From: Burkholderiales bacterium
GTDB taxonomy: Bacteria > Pseudomonadota > Gammaproteobacteria > Burkholderiales > Burkholderiaceae_E
Assembly: GCA_017307915.1 (NCBI GenBank)
Contig: JAFKGG010000368.1
Location: 1-58,152, forward strand
Length of the DNA stretch: 58,152 bases
Reading direction: 5' to 3'
Below, in pieces: positions 23,947 to 31,413 of this stretch. Numbering within the stretch: position 1 is the stretch's first letter; the number at the start of each line of letters is the position of its first letter. The notes below the pieces were generated by a model. That model searched no databases and was not told where the DNA came from. It saw only the letters and a program-made list of their open reading frames with translations. Made by a program: the position numbers and the translations under genes.

Positions 23947-25308
23947 TCACTTGTCGGCGACTTCGATCGCGTAAGCCGAAGCATCGAATTTCTTCGACGC
24001 CTGCAGCTGATCGACCTGCTGCACGAGCCGGTTGACCTGGTCGTCGGCAATCACGCCTTTCATGATGCGAACGAATTTCTTGGAGACGAGATCCCACTTC
24101 TGCTGGGCGCTCTTCATCCGCTCCTCGAGGTCGACGCCATTCTTCAGCGTCTTGCCGTCGACGGTGTCGATTTCGACGTAGGCCATCGGCCAGCGCAAGT
24201 CTTCGCGCGCTTGCACCACGGTCTTCGCGCGGATCTTCTGGATGACATCCTCGGCAACGCGTTCATCCGTGTAGTCGTGCTGCGTTGCCTGGCCATAGGC
24301 CAGTGCCTGCGCCGCGGCGAAGGTATGGCTGAATTTGGCCTCCAGACCGGTTTTCGGATTGCCGATCACAGCGTTGTTGAACGACATCTGGCTCACGAAG
24401 CCGCGGATCTTGGCGACATTGTCCGGAGTCAATCCATGCTGGCCACGCAACTCGATCACGCTCTCGATCAGCGCCTGCGTGCAGAACGAGGTGGCGTGCG
24501 GCTTGTACAGGATGTCCAGCGTCGTCCAGCGCTGGCCCCACTCGCCCACGACCTTCTCCCAGTCCGGGTTCTTCGACATCACCGCGCCGAAGGCGGTCTT
24601 GCCTTCCAGAATTTCTTCGGTGCAGGTAAAGCCGCGCGACGCCAGCATGGCGGCCACCACGCCGTTGCGCGCCGCGTGCCCGGCATGCAGCGGCTTGGTC
24701 ATCGTTCCGAACGGCGCTTTCAATCCGGCGGCCTGCGTTCCCGCAATGCCGAGTGCATGAACCATCTGCTGCGGCGTCAACCCGAGCAAGACGCTGGCGG
24801 CCGTCACCGAACCGAAGTGTCCGAGCGTCGCGGTGGCGTGCCAACCGCCGCTGTAGTGCGCGGGATTCACCGCGTCGCCGATCCGGGTGCACACTTCGAG
24901 ACCCAGCGCCGAGGCGCGCAGCATCTCCAGCCCGCTGGCGCCGACGTGCTCGGCCACCGCCATCGCAGCGCCGAACACCGGAGCGCTCGGATGCATCGAC
25001 GATGCCAGGTGCATGTCATCGAAATCGAAGGTGTGGATGATGACGCCGTTCAACAAGGCCGCATCGGCCATCGAGAACTTGCGGCGCCGGCCGATGACGG
25101 ACGACTGCTCGGCCCCACCCAGATCGGACACGACCGATTCGAGGATGGACACCAGCTCGTCGACGGACCCCGCGAGCCCGACGCCGATCGAGTCCAGCAG
25201 GCAGGCTTGGGTCGTCAGATAGACGTCGTCGGGAATCGCATCGGCCCGGGTGCCCAGAACCAGTTGCGCGAGTTCCTGGGTATAGCGCTTGGTCAAGATA
25301 GTCTCCAC
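23947..25308 (-). CDS. MmgE/PrpD family protein
   Basis: This 453-residue MmgE/PrpD protein shows LLNGVIIHTFDFDDMHLASSMHPS near residues 84-107, the TMTKPLHAGHAARNGVVAAML block near 200-220, and ILYKPHATSFCTQALIESV near 261-279. It is the second copy in this operon and differs strongly in sequence from the one at 19467. Given the CoA-transferase and mesaconyl-CoA-hydratase-like genes that follow, one of the two could make or isomerise an unsaturated C5 dicarboxylate, as cis-aconitate decarboxylase does, but this cannot be decided from sequence alone. Confidence 0.88.
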   Translation of the reverse strand: METILTKRYTQELAQLVLGTRADAIPDDVYLTTQACLLDSIGVGLAGSVDELVSILESVVSDLGGAEQSSVIGRRRKFSMADAALLNGVIIHTFDFDDMHLASSMHPSAPVFGAAMAVAEHVGASGLEMLRASALGLEVCTRIGDAVNPAHYSGGWHATATLGHFGSVTAASVLLGLTPQQMVHALGIAGTQAAGLKAPFGTMTKPLHAGHAARNGVVAAMLASRGFTCTEEILEGKTAFGAVMSKNPDWEKVVGEWGQRWTTLDILYKPHATSFCTQALIESVIELRGQHGLTPDNVAKIRGFVSQMSFNNAVIGNPKTGLEAKFSHTFAAAQALAYGQATQHDYTDERVAEDVIQKIRAKTVVQAREDLRWPMAYVEIDTVDGKTLKNGVDLEERMKSAQQKWDLVSKKFVRIMKGVIADDQVNRLVQQVDQLQASKKFDASAYAIEVADK

Positions 25309-25346
25309 GAAAAAAGAAGGGGGTTACGCATACGAACGTCGAGCGC

Positions 25347-26339
25347 TCATTGACGCGGCACGCCAACGCGGGTCAATACCTCGCGGATCTGATCGATCTG
25401 CGACTTGACGAATCCTTGCCACTCTTGCGGCGAGCTCAGGTCGGCGGCCAGTGCGCGCCCCTGCAAGCGCTCCTGGAACGCCGGATCGGCCATGACCTTG
25501 CGCACCGCGTCGGCGATTTTTTTGACGATCGGCTCAGGCGTGCTGGCCGGCGCCAGCACCCCGCCCCAACCGTAGGCGTTGAAACCGGGAAACCCCAGCT
25601 CGGCGACGGTCGGCACGTTGGGAAGCTGCGGAACACGTTGCGCTGACGTCACCGCGAGCGGCACGACGCGGCCGGATTCGATCAGCGACAGCGAGGCGCT
25701 GAGCGAATCGGTCATCAACATGACCTGCCCGCCGATCAGATCCTGCAGCGCCGGCCCGCTGCCTTTGTAGGAGACGCGTTGCAGCGCGATCCCGGCCTGC
25801 TGGAACAGACGCTCGCCGGCGATGTGCTGCGCCGAACCGCTGCCCGGAATCGCCCAGGTCACGGTGTCAGGACGGCGCTTAGCGAACTCGGTCAACTCGC
25901 GCAGCGTCTTGAACGGTGCGGCCGGGCTGGCGATGACCACCAGCGGCGCCGTGAAGAACGGGGCCACCAGCGTATAGTCGGCCAGCGGCGAATACGGCAG
26001 ATCCTTCAGCAGATAGGCATTGGTTGCCATCGTGCCGGTGGTGCCGATACCCAGCGTGTAGCCGTCGCCCGGCGCGTTCTTCAGCGCCAGCATCGCGGGC
26101 ACGCCAAGCCCGCCGGCCTGGTTCTGCACGACGACCGGAGCGTTCCATTCCTTGGCCAGCGCATCGGCCAGCAAGCGAGCCGCGACATCGGTGGCTTGCC
26201 CCGCCGGAAACGACGCGATCACCTTGACGGGCCGCTCGGGGTATTTCGGATCGGCCTGCGCAGGCATGGCCCACAGCAGCGCCGCAGCGGCCAACGCACT
26301 GGCGCATCGCGCCAACGCCTGGCTCGTTCGTTTGGGCAT
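25347..26339 (-). CDS. Bug/TctC-family periplasmic solute receptor
   Basis: This 330-residue receptor has a signal peptide ending near MPAQA, then KYPERPVKVIASFPAGQATDVAAR; the usual PGG is PAG here. It also has NQAGGLGVPAM, DGYTLGIGTTG and VSYKGSGPALQDLIGGQV. It is the first gene of the leftward operon that encodes two PrpD proteins, a CoA-transferase, a hydratase and the MLE-type enzyme, and is divergent from a LysR gene. The ligand is probably the acid degraded by that operon. Confidence 0.92.
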   Translation of the reverse strand: MPKRTSQALARCASALAAAALLWAMPAQADPKYPERPVKVIASFPAGQATDVAARLLADALAKEWNAPVVVQNQAGGLGVPAMLALKNAPGDGYTLGIGTTGTMATNAYLLKDLPYSPLADYTLVAPFFTAPLVVIASPAAPFKTLRELTEFAKRRPDTVTWAIPGSGSAQHIAGERLFQQAGIALQRVSYKGSGPALQDLIGGQVMLMTDSLSASLSLIESGRVVPLAVTSAQRVPQLPNVPTVAELGFPGFNAYGWGGVLAPASTPEPIVKKIADAVRKVMADPAFQERLQGRALAADLSSPQEWQGFVKSQIDQIREVLTRVGVPRQ

Positions 26340-26389
26340 CTCCCCCTCCTTCTGGCTTGACTTTCGACCGGGCCAGTATGGAGTAGGGG

Positions 26390-26431
26390 TTCTGAAACCA
26401 GAATGGCGTTTTTCTGGAGAATTATTCAGAA
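26390..26431. promoter_or_regulatory. Paired inverted repeats, candidate LysR operator
   Basis: Between divergent Bug and LysR genes lie two dyads sharing the same arms. TTCTG-4-CAGAA spans 26390-26403 and contains a T-N11-A frame. TTCTG-10-CAGAA spans 26412-26431. The left arms begin 22 bases apart, about two helical turns, so both face one side of the DNA. This fits the recognition and activation sites of a LysR tetramer, here the regulator starting at 26540. Confidence 0.45.
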
Positions 26432-26539
26432 TTTACGCATAATCAACCAGAGCGCAGCCAACATGTCACGGCGAACCTCTATTTTTTCGGGTAGCGAAAA
26501 TCGGTTCGATCCCCACCGACAAGCATTAGATAAAAAATC

Positions 26540-27430
26540 ATGATCAATCCCAAGCTGCTCACCGCCTTCGCCGAAGTGGCCGAACTGCGCAGTTTTCGCG
26601 CCGCGGCAGAACGCCTGAATCGATCGCAATCGGCCTTGAGCATGCAGATTCGCGACCTGGAGGAGCAGCTCGGCGTGGTGCTTTTTCATCGCAGCACGCG
26701 CAGCGTGGCGGTTACTGCCGAAGGAGAATGCCTGCTCGAATACGTCAAACGCGCGGTTCGGGAACTGGACAACGGCCTGAGCCACATCAAGGTCCTGAGC
26801 AAGCAGCAACGCGGGCGCGTTCGCGTCGCGTGCGTGCCCAGCGTGGCCGGAACGCGATTGCCGAAAGTCATCTCGCGTTTCCAGCAAGACTATCCGTCGG
26901 TTCAGATCGAAGTCTTCGAGCTACTGGCCAAGCGCGTGCACGAAGCGGTTCTGAAGAAAGTCGCCGACCTGGGCATCGGCCCGATTGGCCCGCACATCGA
27001 GCGCATGAACAGCCATGCCCTGTTCGTCGAACCCGTCTGCGCGGTCTTTTCGCCGGCCACGCCGGTGCGCAGCTCGCGGGCCATCGCGCTGAAGGATCTG
27101 CAAGGCTTTCCGATCATGACGGTAGGCACCGACACCATCCAGCGCGACATGCTCGAAAGCGCGCAGATCGCAGCCGGCGTGCGCCTGAGGATCACGCACC
27201 AGGTGGCACAAGCCCAGACCTTGCTGAGGATGGTCTCGGCAGGCCTGGGCGTGGCGATCGTGCCCGAGATCGCCATGGAAGCACCGGGCTACGATGCTTT
27301 GCATGCGTACCCGATCGTCAGTCCGCCGATGAACCGCGAGCTGGCGATACTCACCCGCAAGGAAGAATCGCTGACCAGCGCGGCCTTGCGTTTCACGCAG
27401 GCCCTGAAGGAAACGCTCGGCGTGTACTGA
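26540..27430 (+). CDS. LysR-family transcriptional regulator
   Basis: This 296-residue LysR protein starts MINPKLLTAFAEVAELRSFR, with the helix-turn-helix in AAAERLNRSQSALSMQIRDLE (about residues 21-41). The co-inducer domain runs from about 90 (GRVRVACVPSVAGTRLPKVI). It lies 200 bases from the divergent operon encoding Bug, PrpD, CoA-transferase, hydratase and MLE-type genes, and is its likely regulator. The intervening DNA contains two TTCTG/CAGAA dyads. It converges with a GntR gene 25 bases downstream. Confidence 0.93.
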   Translation: MINPKLLTAFAEVAELRSFRAAAERLNRSQSALSMQIRDLEEQLGVVLFHRSTRSVAVTAEGECLLEYVKRAVRELDNGLSHIKVLSKQQRGRVRVACVPSVAGTRLPKVISRFQQDYPSVQIEVFELLAKRVHEAVLKKVADLGIGPIGPHIERMNSHALFVEPVCAVFSPATPVRSSRAIALKDLQGFPIMTVGTDTIQRDMLESAQIAAGVRLRITHQVAQAQTLLRMVSAGLGVAIVPEIAMEAPGYDALHAYPIVSPPMNRELAILTRKEESLTSAALRFTQALKETLGVY

Positions 27431-27455
27431 TCGGGATGGCGACGGGCGCGGGCCG

Positions 27456-28193
27456 CTATTGAAGCGTCTTGTTCGCCGACAGCAGGGCGGCGGTGACGTT
27501 GCGCTCGGTCGCTGAGATGTGCTGCCTCAGCAGCTCGGCCGCCTTGTCCTGATCGCGGGACAGAATCGCGTTCAGCAGACGCTGGTGCTCGGTGCTCTTG
27601 TGGCGCGGCGCCTTGCGAAACCGGGCCGAATACCGGCGATAGCGCTCGGCACGATCGAAAAGCTGCACCACGAGGCCAGCCATCAGCGGCGAGCTACAGG
27701 CGGCGTAGGTTGCCATGTGAAACTCGCGATGCCGGGCCGACCAGTTGTCGTCCAGAACCGGCGCGACACTGGCCAGGCGCTGTTCCGATAGCGACAGCGC
27801 GTGCGCGGCCGCCACCAGCGCCACTTCCCAGCGATCGTCGCCATGGGCCATCGAGTCGCGCAGCGCCTCGACCTCGATCAGCAAGCGCATCCGCGTCAGG
27901 TCGGTGATGCCCTCGACCGTCAGCGGCGCAACGCGGAATCCGCGATTTTCGAAGGCATTGACCAAGCCCTGCTCGACGAGCCGGTTCAGGGCTTCCCGCA
28001 GCGGGCTGCTACTGACGTCGAACCGGTGGCTGAGCTCTTCGACCCGCAGCCGTTCACCGGGCTCGAACTCGCATTTCACGATCGCCGAACGCAGCGAGGA
28101 ATAGGCCTTGTCGGTTTGCGTGAAGCCGGAAGGGATGGGTAGGGCTTGCATGGGATTGGGGGACGCAGCCGTCGCATTGGCGGGATTCGACAT
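27456..28193 (-). CDS. GntR-family regulator, FCD (FadR) subfamily
   Basis: This 245-residue regulator has an N-terminal winged helix (AYSSLRSAIVKCEFEPGERL, then LSHRFDVSSSPLREALNRL at about residues 54-72) and an all-helical FCD ligand domain. The domain's metal-binding residues are recognisable in RHREFHMA, STEHQRLLNA and LLRQHI. Most members repress an adjacent catabolic operon until a carboxylic acid binds. It is divergent from the FAH-family hydrolase gene, and the shared 115-base intergenic region contains repeated GTG-ATATTCA elements that are good operator candidates. Confidence 0.92.
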   Translation of the reverse strand: MSNPANATAASPNPMQALPIPSGFTQTDKAYSSLRSAIVKCEFEPGERLRVEELSHRFDVSSSPLREALNRLVEQGLVNAFENRGFRVAPLTVEGITDLTRMRLLIEVEALRDSMAHGDDRWEVALVAAAHALSLSEQRLASVAPVLDDNWSARHREFHMATYAACSSPLMAGLVVQLFDRAERYRRYSARFRKAPRHKSTEHQRLLNAILSRDQDKAAELLRQHISATERNVTAALLSANKTLQ

Positions 28194-28227
28194 ATTTTAT
28201 CCGGCGGCGGCTGGCTTCATCATTTAC

Positions 28228-28275
28228 GCACAATTTCTAGTTTTGTGCATATTCAATGAAGTCGTGTATATTCAC
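28228..28275. promoter_or_regulatory. Candidate GntR operator cluster
   Basis: In the region between the divergent GntR and FAH-family genes, GTGNATATTCA occurs twice, at 28245-28255 and 28264-28274, 19 bases apart. The second copy is a dyad GTG-N-ATAT-N-CAC (28264-28275), close in shape to FCD-type GntR operators. An additional GCACAA/TTGTGC inverted repeat spans 28228-28248. Binding is inferred, not shown. Confidence 0.45.
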
Positions 28276-28308
28276 CCTACCGTCCATGATGATTTGGAAA
28301 GTGCAACG

Positions 28309-29169
28309 ATGAAACTGCTTTCATTCCAGCTTGCCGGCAAGGACACATGGGGCGCCGTCGTCGGCGACCACGTCGTCGATCTGGCCGCCGCCACCGGCAT
28401 TCCCACCCTGGCCGAGTTCATCGCCAGCCCCCGTTTCGCCGAACGCGAATCGATCGTCGCGCAGGCGGCCCCCGCCGCCCGGCTGTCCGACGTCAAGTAC
28501 CTGCCGGTCATTCCGCACGCCGAGAAGATCGTCTGCGCCGTGCGCAACTATCTCGACCATCACCAGGAAGTGCTGGCCGCGGGCATGCAGCGCGAACTCT
28601 CCGAACAGCCGCCGATCTTCCTGCGCACCTGGCGCTCGCAGTGCGCGCACGAACAAGCGATCATCCGGCCCCACGTGTCCGAATCGCTGGACTGGGAAGG
28701 CGAGCTGGCGGTCATCATCGGCAAGCAAGGCCGTTGCATCGCCGAAGCGCAGGCCTGGGATCACGTCGCCGGATATTCCATCTACAACGACGCCAGCGTG
28801 CGCGAGTGGCAGTTCCATGCCAAGCAGATCACCTCGGGCAAGAACTTCGAGTCGACCGGCGGCTTCGGTCCGTGGATGGTGACCGCCGACGAGATCGCCC
28901 CCGGTCGCCAGTTGAAGCTGGAAACCCGCCTGAACGGCGAGGTGGTGCAGTCCAGCCATACCGGCCACATGATCTTTTCGATTCCCAAACTGATCGCCTA
29001 TGCGTCGACCATCTTCACGCTGGTGCCGGGCGACGTCATCGTGACCGGCACGCCGGCCGGCGTGGGCTGGAGCCGCAAGCCGCCGCGCTTCATGAAGCCC
29101 GGCGACGTCTGCGAAGTCGAGATCGAGGCCGTCGGCACGCTGCGCAACCCGATCGCCCAGCAGAACTGA
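28309..29169 (+). CDS. Fumarylacetoacetate hydrolase (FAH) family protein
   Basis: This 286-residue FAH-fold enzyme shows KIVCAVRNYLDH at residues 73-84, metal ligands Glu130, Glu132 (LDWEGELAVIIG) and Asp161 (YNDASVREWQ), then SGKNFESTGGFGPW and PGDVIVTGTPAGVG. FAH members hydrolyse or tautomerise acylpyruvates and 2-hydroxymuconate-type products of ring cleavage. The Met at 28309 has GGAAAG 7 bases upstream and matches the usual N-terminus; a longer frame runs back into the divergent GntR gene. It is first in the rightward operon with an extradiol-dioxygenase-like protein and an MhpA-like hydroxylase, so a late step of meta-cleavage is likely. Confidence 0.9.
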   Translation: MKLLSFQLAGKDTWGAVVGDHVVDLAAATGIPTLAEFIASPRFAERESIVAQAAPAARLSDVKYLPVIPHAEKIVCAVRNYLDHHQEVLAAGMQRELSEQPPIFLRTWRSQCAHEQAIIRPHVSESLDWEGELAVIIGKQGRCIAEAQAWDHVAGYSIYNDASVREWQFHAKQITSGKNFESTGGFGPWMVTADEIAPGRQLKLETRLNGEVVQSSHTGHMIFSIPKLIAYASTIFTLVPGDVIVTGTPAGVGWSRKPPRFMKPGDVCEVEIEAVGTLRNPIAQQN

Positions 29170-29193
29170 GCACCGGCCAAAACGGAGGCAGAC

Positions 29194-30165
29194 GTGAATC
29201 AACGACGCACACTGCTGCTGGGGGCGGCCGGCGCAGCCGCACTCATCTGCACGCCACTGAGCGCACAGGGATTTCCCGAGCGCCCCATCAAGATCCTGCA
29301 GGGATTCGCGCCCGGCGGTAACGCGGATACGATCGCGCGCCTGATCGGCGCCGAGATGCAGAAGGTTCTCGGCCAGCCGATCGTCGTCGAGACCATGAGC
29401 GGCGCCGGCGGCACGATCGCCTCCACCGCCGTGGCGCGGGCCAAACCCGACGGCTACACGCTGCTGCTGGCGACGGCGGGGCACGTGGTGGCCGCGGCCA
29501 TGCTCGCCAAGCCGCCCTACCGGCCCGCGGCCGACTATGAAGCGGTTTCGACGATCACTTACTTCCCGTTCCTGATCGTCACCGCCGAGTCATCGAAATA
29601 CACCAGCCTGCCGCAGTTGCTCGCCGCCGCCCGCTCGGCTCCCGGCACCGTCTCGTTCGGCAGCGCGGGAATCGGCACCACCCATCATCTGGCGGGCGAG
29701 CTGCTGGGCCGGATGGCCAATACCCGGCTGCTGCACGTGCCCTACCGCGGCGACAGCGCGTCGGTGACCGGCCTGCTGTCGGGCGACGTCGCATTCGTGA
29801 TCGCGCCGCCGACGGCGGTGATGGCACAGGTAAAAGCCGGCAAGGTGCGCGCGATCGCAACGACCGGCCCGCAACGCTGGCCTGGCCTTCCCGACGTGCC
29901 GACGGTTGCCGAGCAAGGGGTGTCGGGCTACGACGTGCGTTCCTGGGCCGGCTTGCTCGCGCCGGCCGGTACGCCGCCATCCGTGGTCGAACGCCTGAAC
30001 GCCGAAGCGCTGAAGGCCCTGCAGGAACCGGGCGTGCGGCAGAAACTGGCCGACATCGGCGGCGAAGCGCGCGGCAGCACGCCGAAAGAGATGGGCACGA
30101 TGCTCGCGGCCGAGTACGACAAGTGGTCCAAACTCGTTGCGGACGCAAGCATTCCGAAAGAATGA
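29194..30165 (+). CDS. Bug/TctC-family periplasmic solute receptor (GTG start)
   Basis: This 323-residue receptor uses a GTG start with GGAGG 6 bases upstream. The signal peptide ends near TPLSAQ, followed by GFPERPIKILQGFAPGGNADTIAR, SGAGGTIASTAVA and VPYRGDSASVTGLLSGDV. It follows the FAH-family gene by 24 bases and precedes the PF06684-type gene by 13, so it is embedded in the aromatic operon and probably binds its growth substrate, an aromatic or heteroaromatic acid by inference. Confidence 0.93.
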   Translation: MNQRRTLLLGAAGAAALICTPLSAQGFPERPIKILQGFAPGGNADTIARLIGAEMQKVLGQPIVVETMSGAGGTIASTAVARAKPDGYTLLLATAGHVVAAAMLAKPPYRPAADYEAVSTITYFPFLIVTAESSKYTSLPQLLAAARSAPGTVSFGSAGIGTTHHLAGELLGRMANTRLLHVPYRGDSASVTGLLSGDVAFVIAPPTAVMAQVKAGKVRAIATTGPQRWPGLPDVPTVAEQGVSGYDVRSWAGLLAPAGTPPSVVERLNAEALKALQEPGVRQKLADIGGEARGSTPKEMGTMLAAEYDKWSKLVADASIPKE

Positions 30166-30178
30166 ACGGAGCCCCCCC

Positions 30179-30757
30179 ATGAACCTGATCGAGATCCGCA
30201 AGCGTTCGCTGAGCATCGAGACCGTCTTCCACGAGGGCGGCCCGCCGGCCTCCGAGCCCTTGCGCATCGCCGCGGCATGCGCGGTGATTCGCAATCCTTA
30301 TGCAGGCCGCTATGAACCCGACCTGCTGCCCTTCATGGCCGAGCTGCGCACGCTGGGCAAGTCGCTGGCCGACGAGTTGACGGCAACGCTGGGCAAGGAG
30401 CGCGTCGAGGTCTATGGCAAGGCCGCCATCGTCGGCGTCGACGGCGAGCTCGAACATGGTGCGGTCTGGCACGAAGCCGGCGGCTGGGCGATGCGCGCGG
30501 CGCTGGGCGAACCCAAGGCGATCGTGCCCGCCGCCAAGGCCGTCGCCGCCACCGGCTATCGCTTGATGATGCCGCTGCACTACATCCATGCCTGCTATGT
30601 CCGCAGCCACTTCAGCGCGGTCGAAGTGGGATTGCAGGATGCGCCGCGGCCGAAAGAGATTCTGTTCGCCCTGGCGATGGGCACCGGCGGCCGCATCCAT
30701 GCCCGCCTGGGCGGGCTGACCAAGGAACAAGTGTCCGTTCACGACGGACAGCGCTGA
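30179..30757 (+). CDS. PF06684-type "amino acid synthesis" family protein of unknown function
   Basis: This 192-residue protein starts MNLIEIRKRSLSIETVFHEG and shows ACAVIRNPYAGRYEPDL near residues 41-57, AAIVGVDGELEHGAVWHEAGG near 83-103, PLHYIHACYVRSHFSAVEV near 138-156, and ILFALAMGTGGRIHARLGG near 167-185. This is the pattern of the family labelled amino acid synthesis, whose biochemical function is not established. These genes recur next to Bug receptors and aromatic or heterocycle catabolic genes, so a role as a hydrolase or isomerase of a ring-cleavage intermediate is possible. GGAG lies 8 bases before the chosen ATG. Confidence 0.75.
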   Translation: MNLIEIRKRSLSIETVFHEGGPPASEPLRIAAACAVIRNPYAGRYEPDLLPFMAELRTLGKSLADELTATLGKERVEVYGKAAIVGVDGELEHGAVWHEAGGWAMRAALGEPKAIVPAAKAVAATGYRLMMPLHYIHACYVRSHFSAVEVGLQDAPRPKEILFALAMGTGGRIHARLGGLTKEQVSVHDGQR

Positions 30758-30774
30758 CCCCTGGCGAGAATCAG

Positions 30775-31344
30775 ATGAGCGAGACAAACTCCTTTGCGCC
30801 CACCCTCGCCCACTGCGGCGTGTATTGCTGGGACGTGGACAAGATCGCGAAGTTCTACTGCACGGTCTTCGACATGCAGGAGACCGACCGCGGCGTCGGC
30901 AACACGTTCCCCATGACCTTGGTGTTCCTCAGCGCCCGCAGCGATCAGCATCATCAGCTCGCCCTCGCTTCCGGGCGTGCCGAAGGCGCGCCCAGCACGG
31001 TGATGCAATTGTCTTTCAAGGTTCGCGCGATCGACCATTTGCGCGAAGCGCGGCGCCGGGCCCTCGCTTGCGGCGCCACCGGCATGCGCGGATTGAATCA
31101 CGGCAACGCCTTGTCGATCTACTTCAAGGATCCCGAGGACAATCTGGTCGAGGTCTATCTCGATACGCCGTGGCAGGTGAAGCAGCCGCACGGCGATCCG
31201 CTCGACCTGGAACGCGCCGATGCCGACATCTGGGCCGAGACCGAGCGCATCTGCCGCGCCGACGCCACTTTCGAACCTGCCGGCGATTGGGCCGCTCGCT
31301 TCGAGCAGAAGCAGCACAGCCTGCGCACCGCCAAGCGTTCCTGA
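30775..31344 (+). CDS. VOC-superfamily protein, one-domain extradiol-dioxygenase-like
   Basis: This 189-residue vicinal-oxygen-chelate protein shows LAHCGVYCWDVDKIAKFY at residues 11-28 (His13), a candidate second ligand at His59/His60 in DQHHQL, and the C-terminal HGNALSIYFKDPEDNLVEVY at 109-128 with Glu126. These are the metal-ligand positions of one-domain relatives of 2,3-dihydroxybiphenyl dioxygenase. It would open a catechol made by the downstream MhpA-like hydroxylase, with the FAH-family protein acting on the product. A glyoxalase-type function cannot be excluded. The C-terminal 50 residues beyond the motif are not part of the usual domain. Confidence 0.82.
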   Translation: MSETNSFAPTLAHCGVYCWDVDKIAKFYCTVFDMQETDRGVGNTFPMTLVFLSARSDQHHQLALASGRAEGAPSTVMQLSFKVRAIDHLREARRRALACGATGMRGLNHGNALSIYFKDPEDNLVEVYLDTPWQVKQPHGDPLDLERADADIWAETERICRADATFEPAGDWAARFEQKQHSLRTAKRS

Positions 31345-31413
31345 GGCGCGCTCCTCGAATCGATCCGCACGGAAGCAGCCCGGACCAGCCGGGCGCTCCC
31401 CAGGAGACCCACC

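Noticed and set aside
23506-25353. A 615-codon plus-strand open frame opposite a CoA-transferase and MmgE/PrpD gene
   Set aside because: The minus-strand reading has clear family motifs; the plus-strand translation has none and unusual composition.
28108-28308. Upstream extension of the FAH-family protein
   Set aside because: It overlaps the divergent GntR start and the operator region; the FAH N-terminus MKLLSFQLAG at 28309 has a proper ribosome-binding site.
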